64,000 nucleotides of DNA. Source: Chryseobacterium sp. 52 (GTDB lineage: Bacteria; Bacteroidota; Bacteroidia; Flavobacteriales; Weeksellaceae). The stretch covers positions 434,001 to 498,000 of the forward strand of contig NZ_PEEX01000001.1 of NCBI RefSeq assembly GCF_002754245.1. The letters run 5' to 3'. The position numbers were made by a program, and so were the translations under genes. Below are positions 25,635 to 34,866 of the stretch, in pieces. The notes under the pieces are model-generated. The model searched no databases and was not told the origin of the DNA. It was given only the letters and a program-made list of their open reading frames with translations. The first letter of the stretch is position 1, and each line of letters opens with the position of its first letter.

Positions 25635-28325
25635 ATGAAATTATATATTTCCAAGTTCATTCTTGGTCTAATGATCCTGTCTGTACAGTTTATATCCGCT
25701 CAAAATCTTTCAAAAAGCCAGTTTCAGGTCAAAGGAAACTGTGAGATGTGTAAATCAAGAATAGAAACTGCAGCCAAAAAAGCAGGCGCCAAAACGGCAG
25801 TTTATTCTATTGATCTGCAAACTTTAACTTTAGAAACAGACAGCAAAGCTTCTACAGATGAAATTCTAAAGAAAGTGGCCGATGCGGGTCACGACAATGA
25901 AAAATTCAAGTCATCTGATGACATTTATAAAGGTCTTCCGGGATGCTGTCATTATGAAAGGGATGCTCAACCTTCCGCTACGGAAGCTCATCAACATCAT
26001 GCTAAAAAAGACAATGAGTTTTATGTAAAAGGGAACTGTGCCTCATGCAAAGCCAGAATCGAAAAAGCAGCAAAAGAAGCTGGTGCAGATTCAGCAGACT
26101 GGAGTGCAGAAAAACAAACCGTAACCTTAGGTTTTGATGCTTCAAAAACCTCATCGGATAAGGTTTTGAAAGCTATTGCTGATGCGGGTCATGACAATGA
26201 AAAATACAAAACATCGGAATCTGTTTACAAAAATCTTCCGGGTTGTTGTCTGTACGATAGAGATATTCCTTTCGGAAAAGATAATCCAAATGTTCATTTC
26301 GAGGAAGCGGCAAAAAACGAAGATCACAAAGAGCATCAGTCTGCTTCTGATAATGAAGAAGCTCACAGTCAAAGTGAAAAAAGCATTGAAGGGGTCACGA
26401 TTACAGGCTCAAGAGCCGCAACTGCATTAAGCAAGAAAGAAGCAGGCCTTGTTTTTAATATTGATAAAAAAGAATTATTAAAAGCGGCTTGCTGTAACCT
26501 GTCTGAAAGCTTTGAGACCAATGCAACCGTAGACGTTTCTTTCAGCAATGCTGTTACGGGGACAAAACAGCTAAAAATGCTTGGTCTGGATCAAAAATAT
26601 ACAAGTTTAACGAAGGAGCTTCTTCCGGAGATCAGAGGTCTTGCTTCAGCTTACGGACTGAATTTTATTCCTGGAAGATGGATCGAGAGTATTCAGCTGA
26701 CGAAAGGAGGAAGTACGGTAACGAATGGTTATGAAAGCATCACGGGACAGATCAATACGGAACTGATTAAAAATGCTAAAGAACCTGAAACTTCTTTAAA
26801 TATTTTTGCCGATTTCAATGGAAGAGCAGAAGCTAATATTACCAGCGTTTCTGCGATTAATGACAAATGGTCACAGACCTTTTTACTGCATGGAAACGGA
26901 ACTTTCGGAAATACAGATATGAATCATGACGGTTTTCTGGACAGACCGAAAGGCACACAGATCAACGCAGCTTATCTGCTTAATTATAATGATCTGGAAA
27001 AATCCGGTTTCGGATCTCACTTTGGAATCAATTTTATCCGGGATGAGAGAACAGCCGGACAGATTGGTTTCGATAAAAACCTATCTCAGGACAAGCAGAG
27101 TGCTTATGGTGTTGGAATTGACATTTCAAGATTTCAGGTTTGGAACAAAACAGGATATGTATTTAAAGGGAAGCCTTACCAGAGTTTAGGCTGGATGAAT
27201 CAATATGTATATCATCAGCAGGACAGCTTTTTCGGACTGAGAAATTATGCCGGAAAGCAACACACCTATTATTCAAATTTGATCTTTGAAAGCATCATCG
27301 GAAATACCAATCATAAGTATAAAGCGGGAGCCAGCTTTATGTATGACGGTTATGAGGAAACGTATTTAACCAATGATATGAGGAGAAATGAAATTGTTCC
27401 GGGAATTTTTGCAGAATATACTTTAACAGGACTAAAATATACTTTAGTGGCAGGAGCAAGAGCAGACTTCCATAATCTTGCAGGTACTCAGTTTACCCCA
27501 AGAGTCAATTTTAAGTATGATTTCACGCCTCAGACGATCTTAAGACTTTCTGCAGGCAGAGGATTCAGAACAGCGAATGTTTTTGCTGAAAATCAACAGT
27601 ATTTTGCATCGAACAGAAGTATTCAGATTCTGCCAAGTAATGGAAGTATTTATGGTTTAAGACCTGAAATCGCATGGAATTATGGAGTAAGCTTACAACA
27701 GGAATTCAAACTTTTCGGAAGAAAGTCTTCAATCGTTGCAGATTTTTTCAGAACCGATTTCCAGGATCAGGTTCTTGTTGACCTTGACCGTTCTCCGCAA
27801 CAACTTACCTTTTATAATTTGGAAGGAAAATCTTTCGCCAACTCTTTTCAGACGCAGTGGGATTTCACGCCTTTCAAAAATTTTGATGTAAGACTTGCCT
27901 ATAAATATTACGATGTTCAGGCAGATTATATTGATGGCAGAAGAGAGGTTCCTTTCATGGCGAAGCACAGAGGTTTTGTCAATCTTGCTTATTCAACCAA
28001 CAAAAATGATAAGGGAGGATTCTGGAGTTTTGACACCACTTTAAACTGGGTAGGAAAGCAGAGACTTCCTGATACTTCAAGCAATCCTGCTGAATTTCAG
28101 CTACCAGTATATTCTGACTCTTATGCGGTACTGAATGCACAGGTTTCAAGGAATTTCAACAAAAAGATCAGGGCTTATGTAGGGGGTGAAAATCTTACGT
28201 CTTATTATCAGAAAAATGCAATCGTTGATTTCAGAAATCCTTTTGGAAATTATTTTGATGGTGGAATGGTGTATGCACCTATTATGAAAGCTAATTTTTA
28301 TGTAGGGCTGGACGTGACTTTCTAA
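25635..28325 (+). CDS. TonB-dependent receptor with two HMA domains
   Basis: This 896-residue outer-membrane protein has a signal peptide (1-22). Two heavy-metal-associated domains follow at about 28-110 and 128-210, with GNCEMC (Cys36, Cys39) and GNCASC (Cys135, Cys138), and each ends in LPGCC. Between and after them are His-rich linkers (EAHQHHAKK; EDHKEHQ). The plug begins near 253 (GVTITGSRAATALSKKEAGLVF) and has an AACCNLSESF segment. The rest is the beta-barrel, ending in Phe. The usual CarboxypepD-like N-terminal domain is replaced by the HMA pair. It probably takes up a metal such as copper, or a metal complex, across the outer membrane. The substrate is inferred. Confidence 0.88.
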   Translation: MKLYISKFILGLMILSVQFISAQNLSKSQFQVKGNCEMCKSRIETAAKKAGAKTAVYSIDLQTLTLETDSKASTDEILKKVADAGHDNEKFKSSDDIYKGLPGCCHYERDAQPSATEAHQHHAKKDNEFYVKGNCASCKARIEKAAKEAGADSADWSAEKQTVTLGFDASKTSSDKVLKAIADAGHDNEKYKTSESVYKNLPGCCLYDRDIPFGKDNPNVHFEEAAKNEDHKEHQSASDNEEAHSQSEKSIEGVTITGSRAATALSKKEAGLVFNIDKKELLKAACCNLSESFETNATVDVSFSNAVTGTKQLKMLGLDQKYTSLTKELLPEIRGLASAYGLNFIPGRWIESIQLTKGGSTVTNGYESITGQINTELIKNAKEPETSLNIFADFNGRAEANITSVSAINDKWSQTFLLHGNGTFGNTDMNHDGFLDRPKGTQINAAYLLNYNDLEKSGFGSHFGINFIRDERTAGQIGFDKNLSQDKQSAYGVGIDISRFQVWNKTGYVFKGKPYQSLGWMNQYVYHQQDSFFGLRNYAGKQHTYYSNLIFESIIGNTNHKYKAGASFMYDGYEETYLTNDMRRNEIVPGIFAEYTLTGLKYTLVAGARADFHNLAGTQFTPRVNFKYDFTPQTILRLSAGRGFRTANVFAENQQYFASNRSIQILPSNGSIYGLRPEIAWNYGVSLQQEFKLFGRKSSIVADFFRTDFQDQVLVDLDRSPQQLTFYNLEGKSFANSFQTQWDFTPFKNFDVRLAYKYYDVQADYIDGRREVPFMAKHRGFVNLAYSTNKNDKGGFWSFDTTLNWVGKQRLPDTSSNPAEFQLPVYSDSYAVLNAQVSRNFNKKIRAYVGGENLTSYYQKNAIVDFRNPFGNYFDGGMVYAPIMKANFYVGLDVTF

Positions 28326-28442
28326 ACATTAAACTGTGTTGAAGTTTTTAAACGCAAAGTTGATGATATATGCTGTAGATTTGAGGAGGCAAAGGAGGAA
28401 TCAACAAGTTGATCTGATGAAGTGGACTGTTTAGAATCTACA

Positions 28443-28473
28443 AACCTTATAGGTTTTTGAAACCTATAAGGTT
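28443..28473. repeat. Perfect hairpin without T run (REP-like)
   Basis: AACCTTATAGGTTT and AAACCTATAAGGTT form a 14-bp stem with a TTG loop, about 120 bases after the receptor gene. With no T tract it is not a classic terminator, and it looks like a dispersed palindromic unit. The remainder of 28326-28529 shows no gene. Confidence 0.55.
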
Positions 28474-28529
28474 ATGATTATCACGCATATGACATTATTT
28501 TCAATATCGTTTTTCTATTACATAAAAAC

Positions 28530-28558
28530 AAAAACAGCATCGGATCGATGCTGTTTTT
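28530..28558 (-). terminator. Terminator at the end of the N-glycan locus
   Basis: AAAAACAGCATCG and CGATGCTGTTTTT form a 13-bp stem over a 3-nt loop with a T run on the minus strand, 22 bases past the last gene of the locus. Confidence 0.85.
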
Positions 28559-28579
28559 ATTTTTTATAATAAGGATTAA

Positions 28580-29077
28580 TTATCTTCCGAAATCATCCTG
28601 AACTCTTACGATGTCATCTTCATCCGAAGGATTGGAAGCATCTGTATGCTGCCATATTTCAGCCACTACCCCCCAGCCATCTAAACCAATCAGTCTGTGT
28701 CTCTCGCCCTGCTGAAGTTTGATCTGATCTTTTGGTTTGTATTCTTTCAGTTCACCCTCTTCATCGGTATTGCTTGTTTTGATTCCAACCGTTCCTTCAA
28801 CAACCTGCCAGATTTCGGCTCTGCGGTGATGGTACTGCCAGCTTAACCGGGCATTCGGAGCAACAAGAAGGATTTTAGGGCTTAGTTTACCGCCTATTTT
28901 TAGACTCTCTACATTAATTCCGTCAAAATACTGATTGGCAAAGTCCTGAGCCTGATTTTCATCGATCACGAAAAAACCACCCCAAGGTCTTGTATTATCT
29001 TTTGCTGCAATAGTAAAACCCCGGGTCTCCAGCATTTTTTCTATTTTATCGAATATTTCTGTTTTCTCTGCACTCAT
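28580..29077 (-). CDS. Cupin mannose-6-phosphate isomerase-like protein
   Basis: This 165-residue single-cupin protein matches the isomerase part of type II phosphomannose isomerases: RPWGGFFVID, LLVAPNARLSWQYHHRRAEIWQVVEG and QQGERHRLIGLDGWGVVAEIW. Similar small proteins are often mislabelled phosphoheptose isomerase. The metal ligands would be the two His and Glu of YHHRRAE plus the His of GERHR. It should interconvert mannose-6-phosphate and fructose-6-phosphate. This fits its place as the last gene of a mannose-releasing locus behind a sugar kinase gene. The reaction is inferred from family and context. Confidence 0.75.
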   Translation of the reverse strand: MSAEKTEIFDKIEKMLETRGFTIAAKDNTRPWGGFFVIDENQAQDFANQYFDGINVESLKIGGKLSPKILLVAPNARLSWQYHHRRAEIWQVVEGTVGIKTSNTDEEGELKEYKPKDQIKLQQGERHRLIGLDGWGVVAEIWQHTDASNPSDEDDIVRVQDDFGR

Positions 29078-29127
29078 AATTTATTCCTATTCTAAAATTA
29101 TTTTTCAAATATAAAGTTTGTTAATGA

Positions 29128-31398
29128 TTATTCCTTCGACATTGAATATGGAAAGTCTTTTTCCTGTGAGCCTCTCTCTTTATTGGGCTTACTGTCCATC
29201 TCAAATTCCAAGACCGCTCCTTTCATCAGTTCTTGATGACTAAGCCAGTTTTTCGAGTAAGACCGAAGGTTTACGTTTAATGATTTAACATATAGATTTT
29301 CAGCACTGTTTGCGGGTGCTTTTATTTCAATTTTCTTGCCGTTTTCCAAGTGAATTACTGCTTCTTTAAAAAGCGGTGTTCCCAAAACATACTGATCCGT
29401 TGCCGGCGTTACGGGATAAAATCCTAATGCTGAGAATACATACCAGGCGGAAGTCTGTCCGTTATCTTCATCACCGCAATATCCGTCCGGTGTGGCATAA
29501 TACAGTTTATCCATAACCTGTCTTGTCCAGTATTGTGTTTTGTATGGCGCTCCGGCATAGTTGTAAAGATAAATCATATGCTGAATAGGCTGGTTTCCGT
29601 GTGCATACTGCCCCATATTCATAATCTGCATTTCGCGGATCTCATGAATAACGCTTCCGTAATAACTGTCATCAAATACCGGAGGAAGGGAAAATACCTC
29701 ATCCAGTTTGGCTTCAAATTTCTTTTTACCACCCATTAATTTAGACAAGCCATCAATATCCTGAAAAACAGACCAGGTATAATGCCAGCTGTTTCCTTCT
29801 GTAAAAGCATCGCCCCATTTAAAGGGATTGAATGGTGACTGGAATTTTCCGTCTTTATTTTTACCACGCATCAGACCTGTTTCCGGGTCGAACACATTTT
29901 TGTAGTTGTTGGCTCTTTTTTTATAAATATCAATTTCCGAAGCCGGTTTTCCTAATGCCTTCCCCAATTGATAGATTGCAAAATCATCGTAAGCATATTC
30001 CAGAGTTCGGGCTGCATTTTCATTGATTTTAACATCATAAGGAACGTAGCCTAAAGTATTGTAATATTCTACCCCTCTGCGCCCTACTGCATCAATAGGA
30101 CCTTCATTATTGGCTCCATGTTTTACGGCCTGCCAAAGGGTTTCCACATCATATCCGCGAAGTCCTTTTATATAAGCATCTGCCACTACAGAAGCAGAAT
30201 TATTCCCGATCATAATATCGGAGTAGCCGGGACTGCTCCATTCCGGGAGAAAACCTCCTTCTTTAAAGGTATTGGCTAATCCTTCCTGCATTTCTACATT
30301 GATGCTTGGATACACGAGATTCAGGAAAGGGTACAATGCACGGAAGGTATCCCAAAATCCGGTTCCTGCAAACATTTTCCCATCCAGGATCTTTCCATTG
30401 TAAGGGCTCCAGTGTTTTACTTTGTTCTGGGCATCGATCTCATATAACTTCTGAGGGAAAAATAAGGTTCTGTACAGAGAAGAATACAATGTTCTCATCT
30501 GCTGATCGGTTCCACCTTTAACTTCAATTCTTCCTAAAGTTTTATTCCAGATATTTTTAGCATCTGTTTTTACCTGTTCAAAATTTCTGCCACCAATTTC
30601 TCTTTTCAGATTCAATTCAGCCTGTTCGAAGCTGATGAATGAAGAGGCCGTTCTGGCATAAACGCTTTCTTTATTTTTTAATTTAAATCCAACGATTGCT
30701 CCTGCATGATCGCTTGTAATTTCTAATTGGTTTTTCACAAAGGCAGTATCCTTCCAGGTAGTCGTTAAATCGAAATCTTTATCAAACTGAATGACAAAAT
30801 AGTTTTTGAAGTTATTATATTTCCCTCTTGAATATTTGGTAGTATACCCCAGAATTTTTCTTTCTTTGGGAAGAATTTTGATATAAGAACCTTTATTTAA
30901 AGCATCAATCACAACATAAGCACTGTCTGTTTTTGGAAAATCAAATTTGAAAAAAGCAGCTCTTTCTGTTGGAGTCAATTCTGTTGTTACATTAATATCA
31001 GCGAGATAAACACTGTAGCTGTAAGGCTTTGCATTCTCAGCTTTATGGCTGAACCAGCTTGCACGTTCTTCTTCTTTAAATTTTAGTTTCCCCACTCCCG
31101 GCATAATTGCAAAAGCGCCGTAATCATTCATCCATGGAGATGGTTGGTGGGTCTGTTTGAACCCTTTTATTTTGTCTGCATCGTAGGTATAAGCCCATCC
31201 GTCACCCATTTTTCCGGTTTGCGGTGTCCAGAGATTCATTCCCCAGGGAAGTCCTATAGCCGGATAGGTATTTCCATTCGACAAAGAGGGTTTGGACTGG
31301 GTTCCCATTAAGGGATTTACATAATCTGCAGGAGATATTTCCTGACCCAATGCAAAGATATTGAGTGCAATAAAAAAAGTTGAAAATAAAAACTTCAT
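29128..31398 (-). CDS. GH92 alpha-mannosidase, probably alpha-1,2-specific
   Basis: This 756-residue calcium-dependent exo-alpha-mannosidase has an ordinary signal peptide (MKFLFSTFFIALNIFALGQ), so it is likely periplasmic. GH92 signatures include GxxHQPSPW, GFWDTFRALYP, the catalytic acid Glu534 in FTEGNSWHY, YLYNYAGAPYKTQ and GDEDNGQTSAWYVFSALGFYP, which carries Asp643 and Asp645. It also has His585-Glu586 (VIHEIREM). From memory, this pair in Bacteroides BT3990 marks alpha-1,2-mannosidases. It should trim alpha-1,2-mannose from high-mannose glycans. The start lies 4 bases after the ROK kinase gene, giving tight coupling. Confidence 0.92.
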   Translation of the reverse strand: MKFLFSTFFIALNIFALGQEISPADYVNPLMGTQSKPSLSNGNTYPAIGLPWGMNLWTPQTGKMGDGWAYTYDADKIKGFKQTHQPSPWMNDYGAFAIMPGVGKLKFKEEERASWFSHKAENAKPYSYSVYLADINVTTELTPTERAAFFKFDFPKTDSAYVVIDALNKGSYIKILPKERKILGYTTKYSRGKYNNFKNYFVIQFDKDFDLTTTWKDTAFVKNQLEITSDHAGAIVGFKLKNKESVYARTASSFISFEQAELNLKREIGGRNFEQVKTDAKNIWNKTLGRIEVKGGTDQQMRTLYSSLYRTLFFPQKLYEIDAQNKVKHWSPYNGKILDGKMFAGTGFWDTFRALYPFLNLVYPSINVEMQEGLANTFKEGGFLPEWSSPGYSDIMIGNNSASVVADAYIKGLRGYDVETLWQAVKHGANNEGPIDAVGRRGVEYYNTLGYVPYDVKINENAARTLEYAYDDFAIYQLGKALGKPASEIDIYKKRANNYKNVFDPETGLMRGKNKDGKFQSPFNPFKWGDAFTEGNSWHYTWSVFQDIDGLSKLMGGKKKFEAKLDEVFSLPPVFDDSYYGSVIHEIREMQIMNMGQYAHGNQPIQHMIYLYNYAGAPYKTQYWTRQVMDKLYYATPDGYCGDEDNGQTSAWYVFSALGFYPVTPATDQYVLGTPLFKEAVIHLENGKKIEIKAPANSAENLYVKSLNVNLRSYSKNWLSHQELMKGAVLEFEMDSKPNKERGSQEKDFPYSMSKE

Positions 31399-31402
31399 GA
31401 TA

Positions 31403-32278
31403 TCATTTTGTTAAATTGATTCGGGCTTTCTTCAAGGCATAACCTGCAGCACCGAGAATAGCAGCATCTTCAAAAATAGCTGAAATTTTAATAGGAAGAT
31501 TGATTTTATGCTCTTCCAGATGTTGATTTAACCTCTTTTTAAAGTAAGGATACACTTTTGCAATATTTCCTCCTATTACTAAAACTTCAGGATCATAGTT
31601 TTTGATATATTTTACAATAAATTCTGCAAAAGAATCAGCATAATCGTCAAATATTCTGGCTTGTATTTCTTCCGGTTTGTCTAATAAATCTTTGGTTCCT
31701 GAAATCTGTTCCCCGGTTAAAGCAGCATAATGGTTCACAAACCATCTTGTAGCCAGATAGTCTTCACAGATAGAATCTTTGAAAGGCGAATCCCAAAGGT
31801 CTTCATCCGACGCCACTTCTCCATTGTAAAAAGCTGTTCCCAGGCCTGTTCCCAGGGTTACCCCAAAAATCTTGTTATAATTCTGTACACAGCCTCCAAA
31901 AACTTCTCCTTCCAGAAAAGCTCCGGCATCATTCACAAAATAAATCTGGTCCGTTGAAACGGAAAGCCTTTTTGCTAATTCTTCTTTAATATTGACTTGA
32001 TAGATATCAATAAATTTACCCTGCTGCATGAGCGAAATTCCATTTTCATAATCAAAAGGACCGGGCATTGCTATACCCATCAGAAGATCATCTTTGATAA
32101 GATCACGTGTTACTTTTTCAATGGCCGAAATCCAGGCAGAAAAAATAGCTTCTCTGTTTCCGAAAGAGTCTACATGCTCTCTCACATACGTGGACGTAAT
32201 GATTTCCCGTTTTCCGGGATCAACCTGAGCCATGGTAATATGCGAACCGCCAATATCTATTCCTACTATATTTTGCAT
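31403..32278 (-). CDS. ROK family sugar kinase without the zinc motif
   Basis: This 291-residue cytoplasmic kinase has the ROK phosphate-binding loop IVGIDIGGSHI, the catalytic Asp in FVNDAGAFLEGEVFGG, the GVTLGTGLGTAF loop and the adenosine motif VLVIGGNIAK. The usual ROK zinc site (GH followed by CxCGxxGC) is absent, and the region reads SPFKDSICEDYLATRWF. It probably phosphorylates mannose or GlcNAc released by the surrounding enzymes. Which hexose is not decided by sequence. The GH92 gene follows 4 bases downstream. Confidence 0.85.
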   Translation of the reverse strand: MQNIVGIDIGGSHITMAQVDPGKREIITSTYVREHVDSFGNREAIFSAWISAIEKVTRDLIKDDLLMGIAMPGPFDYENGISLMQQGKFIDIYQVNIKEELAKRLSVSTDQIYFVNDAGAFLEGEVFGGCVQNYNKIFGVTLGTGLGTAFYNGEVASDEDLWDSPFKDSICEDYLATRWFVNHYAALTGEQISGTKDLLDKPEEIQARIFDDYADSFAEFIVKYIKNYDPEVLVIGGNIAKVYPYFKKRLNQHLEEHKINLPIKISAIFEDAAILGAAGYALKKARINLTK

Positions 32279-32316
32279 TATACTTTTGCGTTGTTTTTAG
32301 TCTTTAACCTTAAAAG

Positions 32317-32355
32317 AGACAGACAAGAAAGCTTATTTTCGCTCCCTGTCTGTCT
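32317..32355 (-). terminator. Possible attenuator hairpin within the N-glycan locus
   Basis: AGACAGACA and TGTCTGTCT form a 9-bp stem over a 21-nt loop, followed on the minus strand by CTTTT. It lies between the GH18 gene and the ROK kinase gene. Confidence 0.45.
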
Positions 32356-32411
32356 ACAATAAAATCCCCTAATTTATTTTTACTTTTTATATGCCCACTG
32401 AGGATTATTTT

Positions 32412-34808
32412 TTATTCTACAATCACTTTTCCGGAAGACTGAGTCTTACTGTCTTTTGAATGTATTTTATAGATATAGATTCCTGCCGATAGATTCTGAC
32501 TGCTGATTACCATATCATTTTTATCAATTTTTTTATTAACGATTAATTTTCCTGCCATATCATACAATGTGATGTCACTGGCAGATTTATCTTTGATCGC
32601 AAAATGAATATCATTTCCTTTTTTAACAGGATTTGGATATGCATAATTCACCTGATTTTTTTCCGAAGAAATATCCTGAGTTGACAGTGTCGTACAGGCT
32701 ACATCTGTTCTCCAGTTTGTATTGGTCATTCCGGTCAGAGTTGCAAAGTGGGTATTGGCTGTAGCATCCAAAGCTCCGTTTCCACTGCCTTCATTCATTT
32801 TCCAGTTCGCTTCAAGTGCTGGTGAGTTGGCCGGCACATTACAGTTGTTGGTAAGAATTTCTGTGGCTGTCAATGCTCTTTTCCATACTCTAAATTCGTC
32901 TAAGAATCCATTAAGGGAACGGGCATTTTCATAATTTCTGGCCAGATACAGAATTCCGTTTGCTGTAAAATTACCTGACGCAGGAACACTTGCATCCAGA
33001 ACACCATTGACATAGATCTTCATTGCTGAACCATCATAAGTAGCTGCTATATGATACCATGTATTTGTACTGAATGTTGTAGCGGTGTTAAGCTTTACCT
33101 GGGCAGATCCAAAGCTTAAAATAAACTGTAATTTATTATTAGCCAGATTTCCATCCCCAAATCTCAGAATGGCAGAATTACTGTCACCCACTTCGATCCC
33201 CATTACGGATGAAATATAAGGAAACGCCGTTTTAAATGCATTTACCTTTACCCATCCTTCAAATGTTACTGCATTTCCGCTAATATTGAACTGTCCGGCA
33301 TTCAGATAATGGGTACTTCCATTAAAAGAAAGAGATCTTGCACCGGGACTTTGTACAGGAGCAAACCCACTGTTGAATGTTGCTTCACCTGAATATGAAC
33401 TCGTACTGGTTCCACCACAAACCGCCTGTACTTTCCATACATAGTTTGTATTTTCTGTTAAGCCTGGCAGCGTATATGAATTCGTAGTAATATTCTGAAC
33501 ATCAATCCAGGTCGTTGCTGCAGCTGTTTTATATTGCAGATTATATGAAGATGCACCAGGTACTGTATCCCATGACAATTGAGTTGAAGTTCCTATATAA
33601 TTTCCGGCAGTAAGGCTTGACGGAGTTCCGCATCCACTTCCAGAATTGAACCTTGGCGCAAACAGATATGTACTTTTTATGGTTGCAGAGCAGTTCGACT
33701 GTATTCTCCAGTCATAATCTGTATTTAACGTCAGGTTATTGATGATGATATTACTTCCTGAATAATTATTAGCCACATTGGTCCAGGTCGTTGAATTGGC
33801 AGGTTTATAATCGATATTATAAGTCTGGGAAGCATTGGCTGTCCAGTTTAATTTGGCTGAAATACCTGTAACGTTTGTTACTTCAAGCCCTAAAGGAGGA
33901 TCACAGGCGTCTCCCTGGCTCCATGAATAGAGCTGACCTGTAAGCAATGTATTCTCTGTGTAAAGAATATTGGATCCCGTGCTTAAGTAGCTGGCATTAT
34001 TAGCTCCATTAAGGTCATACCACATAAACACTCCATAACCGTCATTTTTTGTATTGGTTGCCAGATTTGTAAGTATAGATGTGGATGTATTCCCGATCCA
34101 TGTTGCAGCAGCAGAAAGCTTTGCATTGGTAAGGGGCGGTACTACAGGGGCATCATAGGTTCCGTAATATGCATTCCAGCTATAGTTGATATAATTTCCG
34201 GCTGCATCACCATTATAACTCTGTCTTGTCGTCGCAGGTCCTATGTAATAAAACGTAATCAGTTTATCAGGCATGGCCATTTTAAGTTCCTGTAAAAGCA
34301 TTACGAAAGAACTGCTGTTGGGTTGTCCTGTTCCGTTATTTCCGTAACCGGCATATTCATCATCCAGATCAACACCGTCCAGACCGTAAGTATATACGGT
34401 ATGTGCTACCTGCAAAGCAAAGTCTTTTGCCGCCGCTCTGTTAGGAAAATTGGAAATCCCCGCTCCCTGATGATTTCCTAAAAGATCCAGCAATACTTTG
34501 ATCCCTTTTTGCTGTAAAGGTCTCACGTAAGTATTTACATCATTCAATACTTTGGTGACGTTGTTATTATTGGAAATATAAGCTCTGCTTTTGGAAACAT
34601 CATAATTAATATTGGCTGCAAAAATAATAGCCACATCAAAAAGCTGTTTACCGCTGTTTTGCAGGGTATAAGAACCTGCATTCAGCATATTATTGTTATT
34701 CACTTCTACATAGCATATTCCCACAGGATTATTCTGCTGCGCATTAAGTGCGGATGCTGCCTGAATAATCAGCAGGATCAGAGCCGTAAAAATAGATTTG
34801 TTTTTCAT
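32412..34808 (-). CDS. EndoH/EndoF1-like GH18 endoglycosidase with two FN3, LamG and T9SS domains
   Basis: This 798-residue exported enzyme should cut between the two GlcNAc residues of high-mannose N-glycans. It has a signal peptide (1-24), then a GH18 domain (about 27-300) with DGVDLDDE at 144-151 (catalytic Glu151) and the run EYAGYGNNGTGQPNSSSFV, very close to Streptomyces EndoH. Two fibronectin III-like domains (about 303-385 and 392-480), a LamG/concanavalin-like domain (about 490-690, FEGWVKVNAF, WYHIAATYDG, DEFRVWKRAL) and a type A T9SS sorting domain (about 723-798, AYPNPVKKG) follow. It should be secreted or surface-attached. A close paralogue lies immediately upstream. Confidence 0.93.
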   Translation of the reverse strand: MKNKSIFTALILLIIQAASALNAQQNNPVGICYVEVNNNNMLNAGSYTLQNSGKQLFDVAIIFAANINYDVSKSRAYISNNNNVTKVLNDVNTYVRPLQQKGIKVLLDLLGNHQGAGISNFPNRAAAKDFALQVAHTVYTYGLDGVDLDDEYAGYGNNGTGQPNSSSFVMLLQELKMAMPDKLITFYYIGPATTRQSYNGDAAGNYINYSWNAYYGTYDAPVVPPLTNAKLSAAATWIGNTSTSILTNLATNTKNDGYGVFMWYDLNGANNASYLSTGSNILYTENTLLTGQLYSWSQGDACDPPLGLEVTNVTGISAKLNWTANASQTYNIDYKPANSTTWTNVANNYSGSNIIINNLTLNTDYDWRIQSNCSATIKSTYLFAPRFNSGSGCGTPSSLTAGNYIGTSTQLSWDTVPGASSYNLQYKTAAATTWIDVQNITTNSYTLPGLTENTNYVWKVQAVCGGTSTSSYSGEATFNSGFAPVQSPGARSLSFNGSTHYLNAGQFNISGNAVTFEGWVKVNAFKTAFPYISSVMGIEVGDSNSAILRFGDGNLANNKLQFILSFGSAQVKLNTATTFSTNTWYHIAATYDGSAMKIYVNGVLDASVPASGNFTANGILYLARNYENARSLNGFLDEFRVWKRALTATEILTNNCNVPANSPALEANWKMNEGSGNGALDATANTHFATLTGMTNTNWRTDVACTTLSTQDISSEKNQVNYAYPNPVKKGNDIHFAIKDKSASDITLYDMAGKLIVNKKIDKNDMVISSQNLSAGIYIYKIHSKDSKTQSSGKVIVE

Positions 34809-34834
34809 AGTATATTAATTTTAATGGTAGGGAA

Positions 34835-34860
34835 AATCATTGGGCCTAGGCCCAATGATT
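34835..34860 (-). terminator. 26-bp perfect palindrome between the two GH18 genes
   Basis: AATCATTGGGCCT (34835-34847) is followed directly by its exact complement (34848-34860), then TTTT on the minus strand. It lies 6 bases after the upstream GH18 stop and 26 bases before the next start. It can act as a terminator, a processing hairpin or a protein-binding site. Confidence 0.65.
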
Positions 34861-34866
34861 GATTCT

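Noticed and set aside
26151..26430. Frames on both strands inside the HMA part of the TonB receptor
   Set aside because: They are shadows of the receptor gene, with no independent start context or family match.
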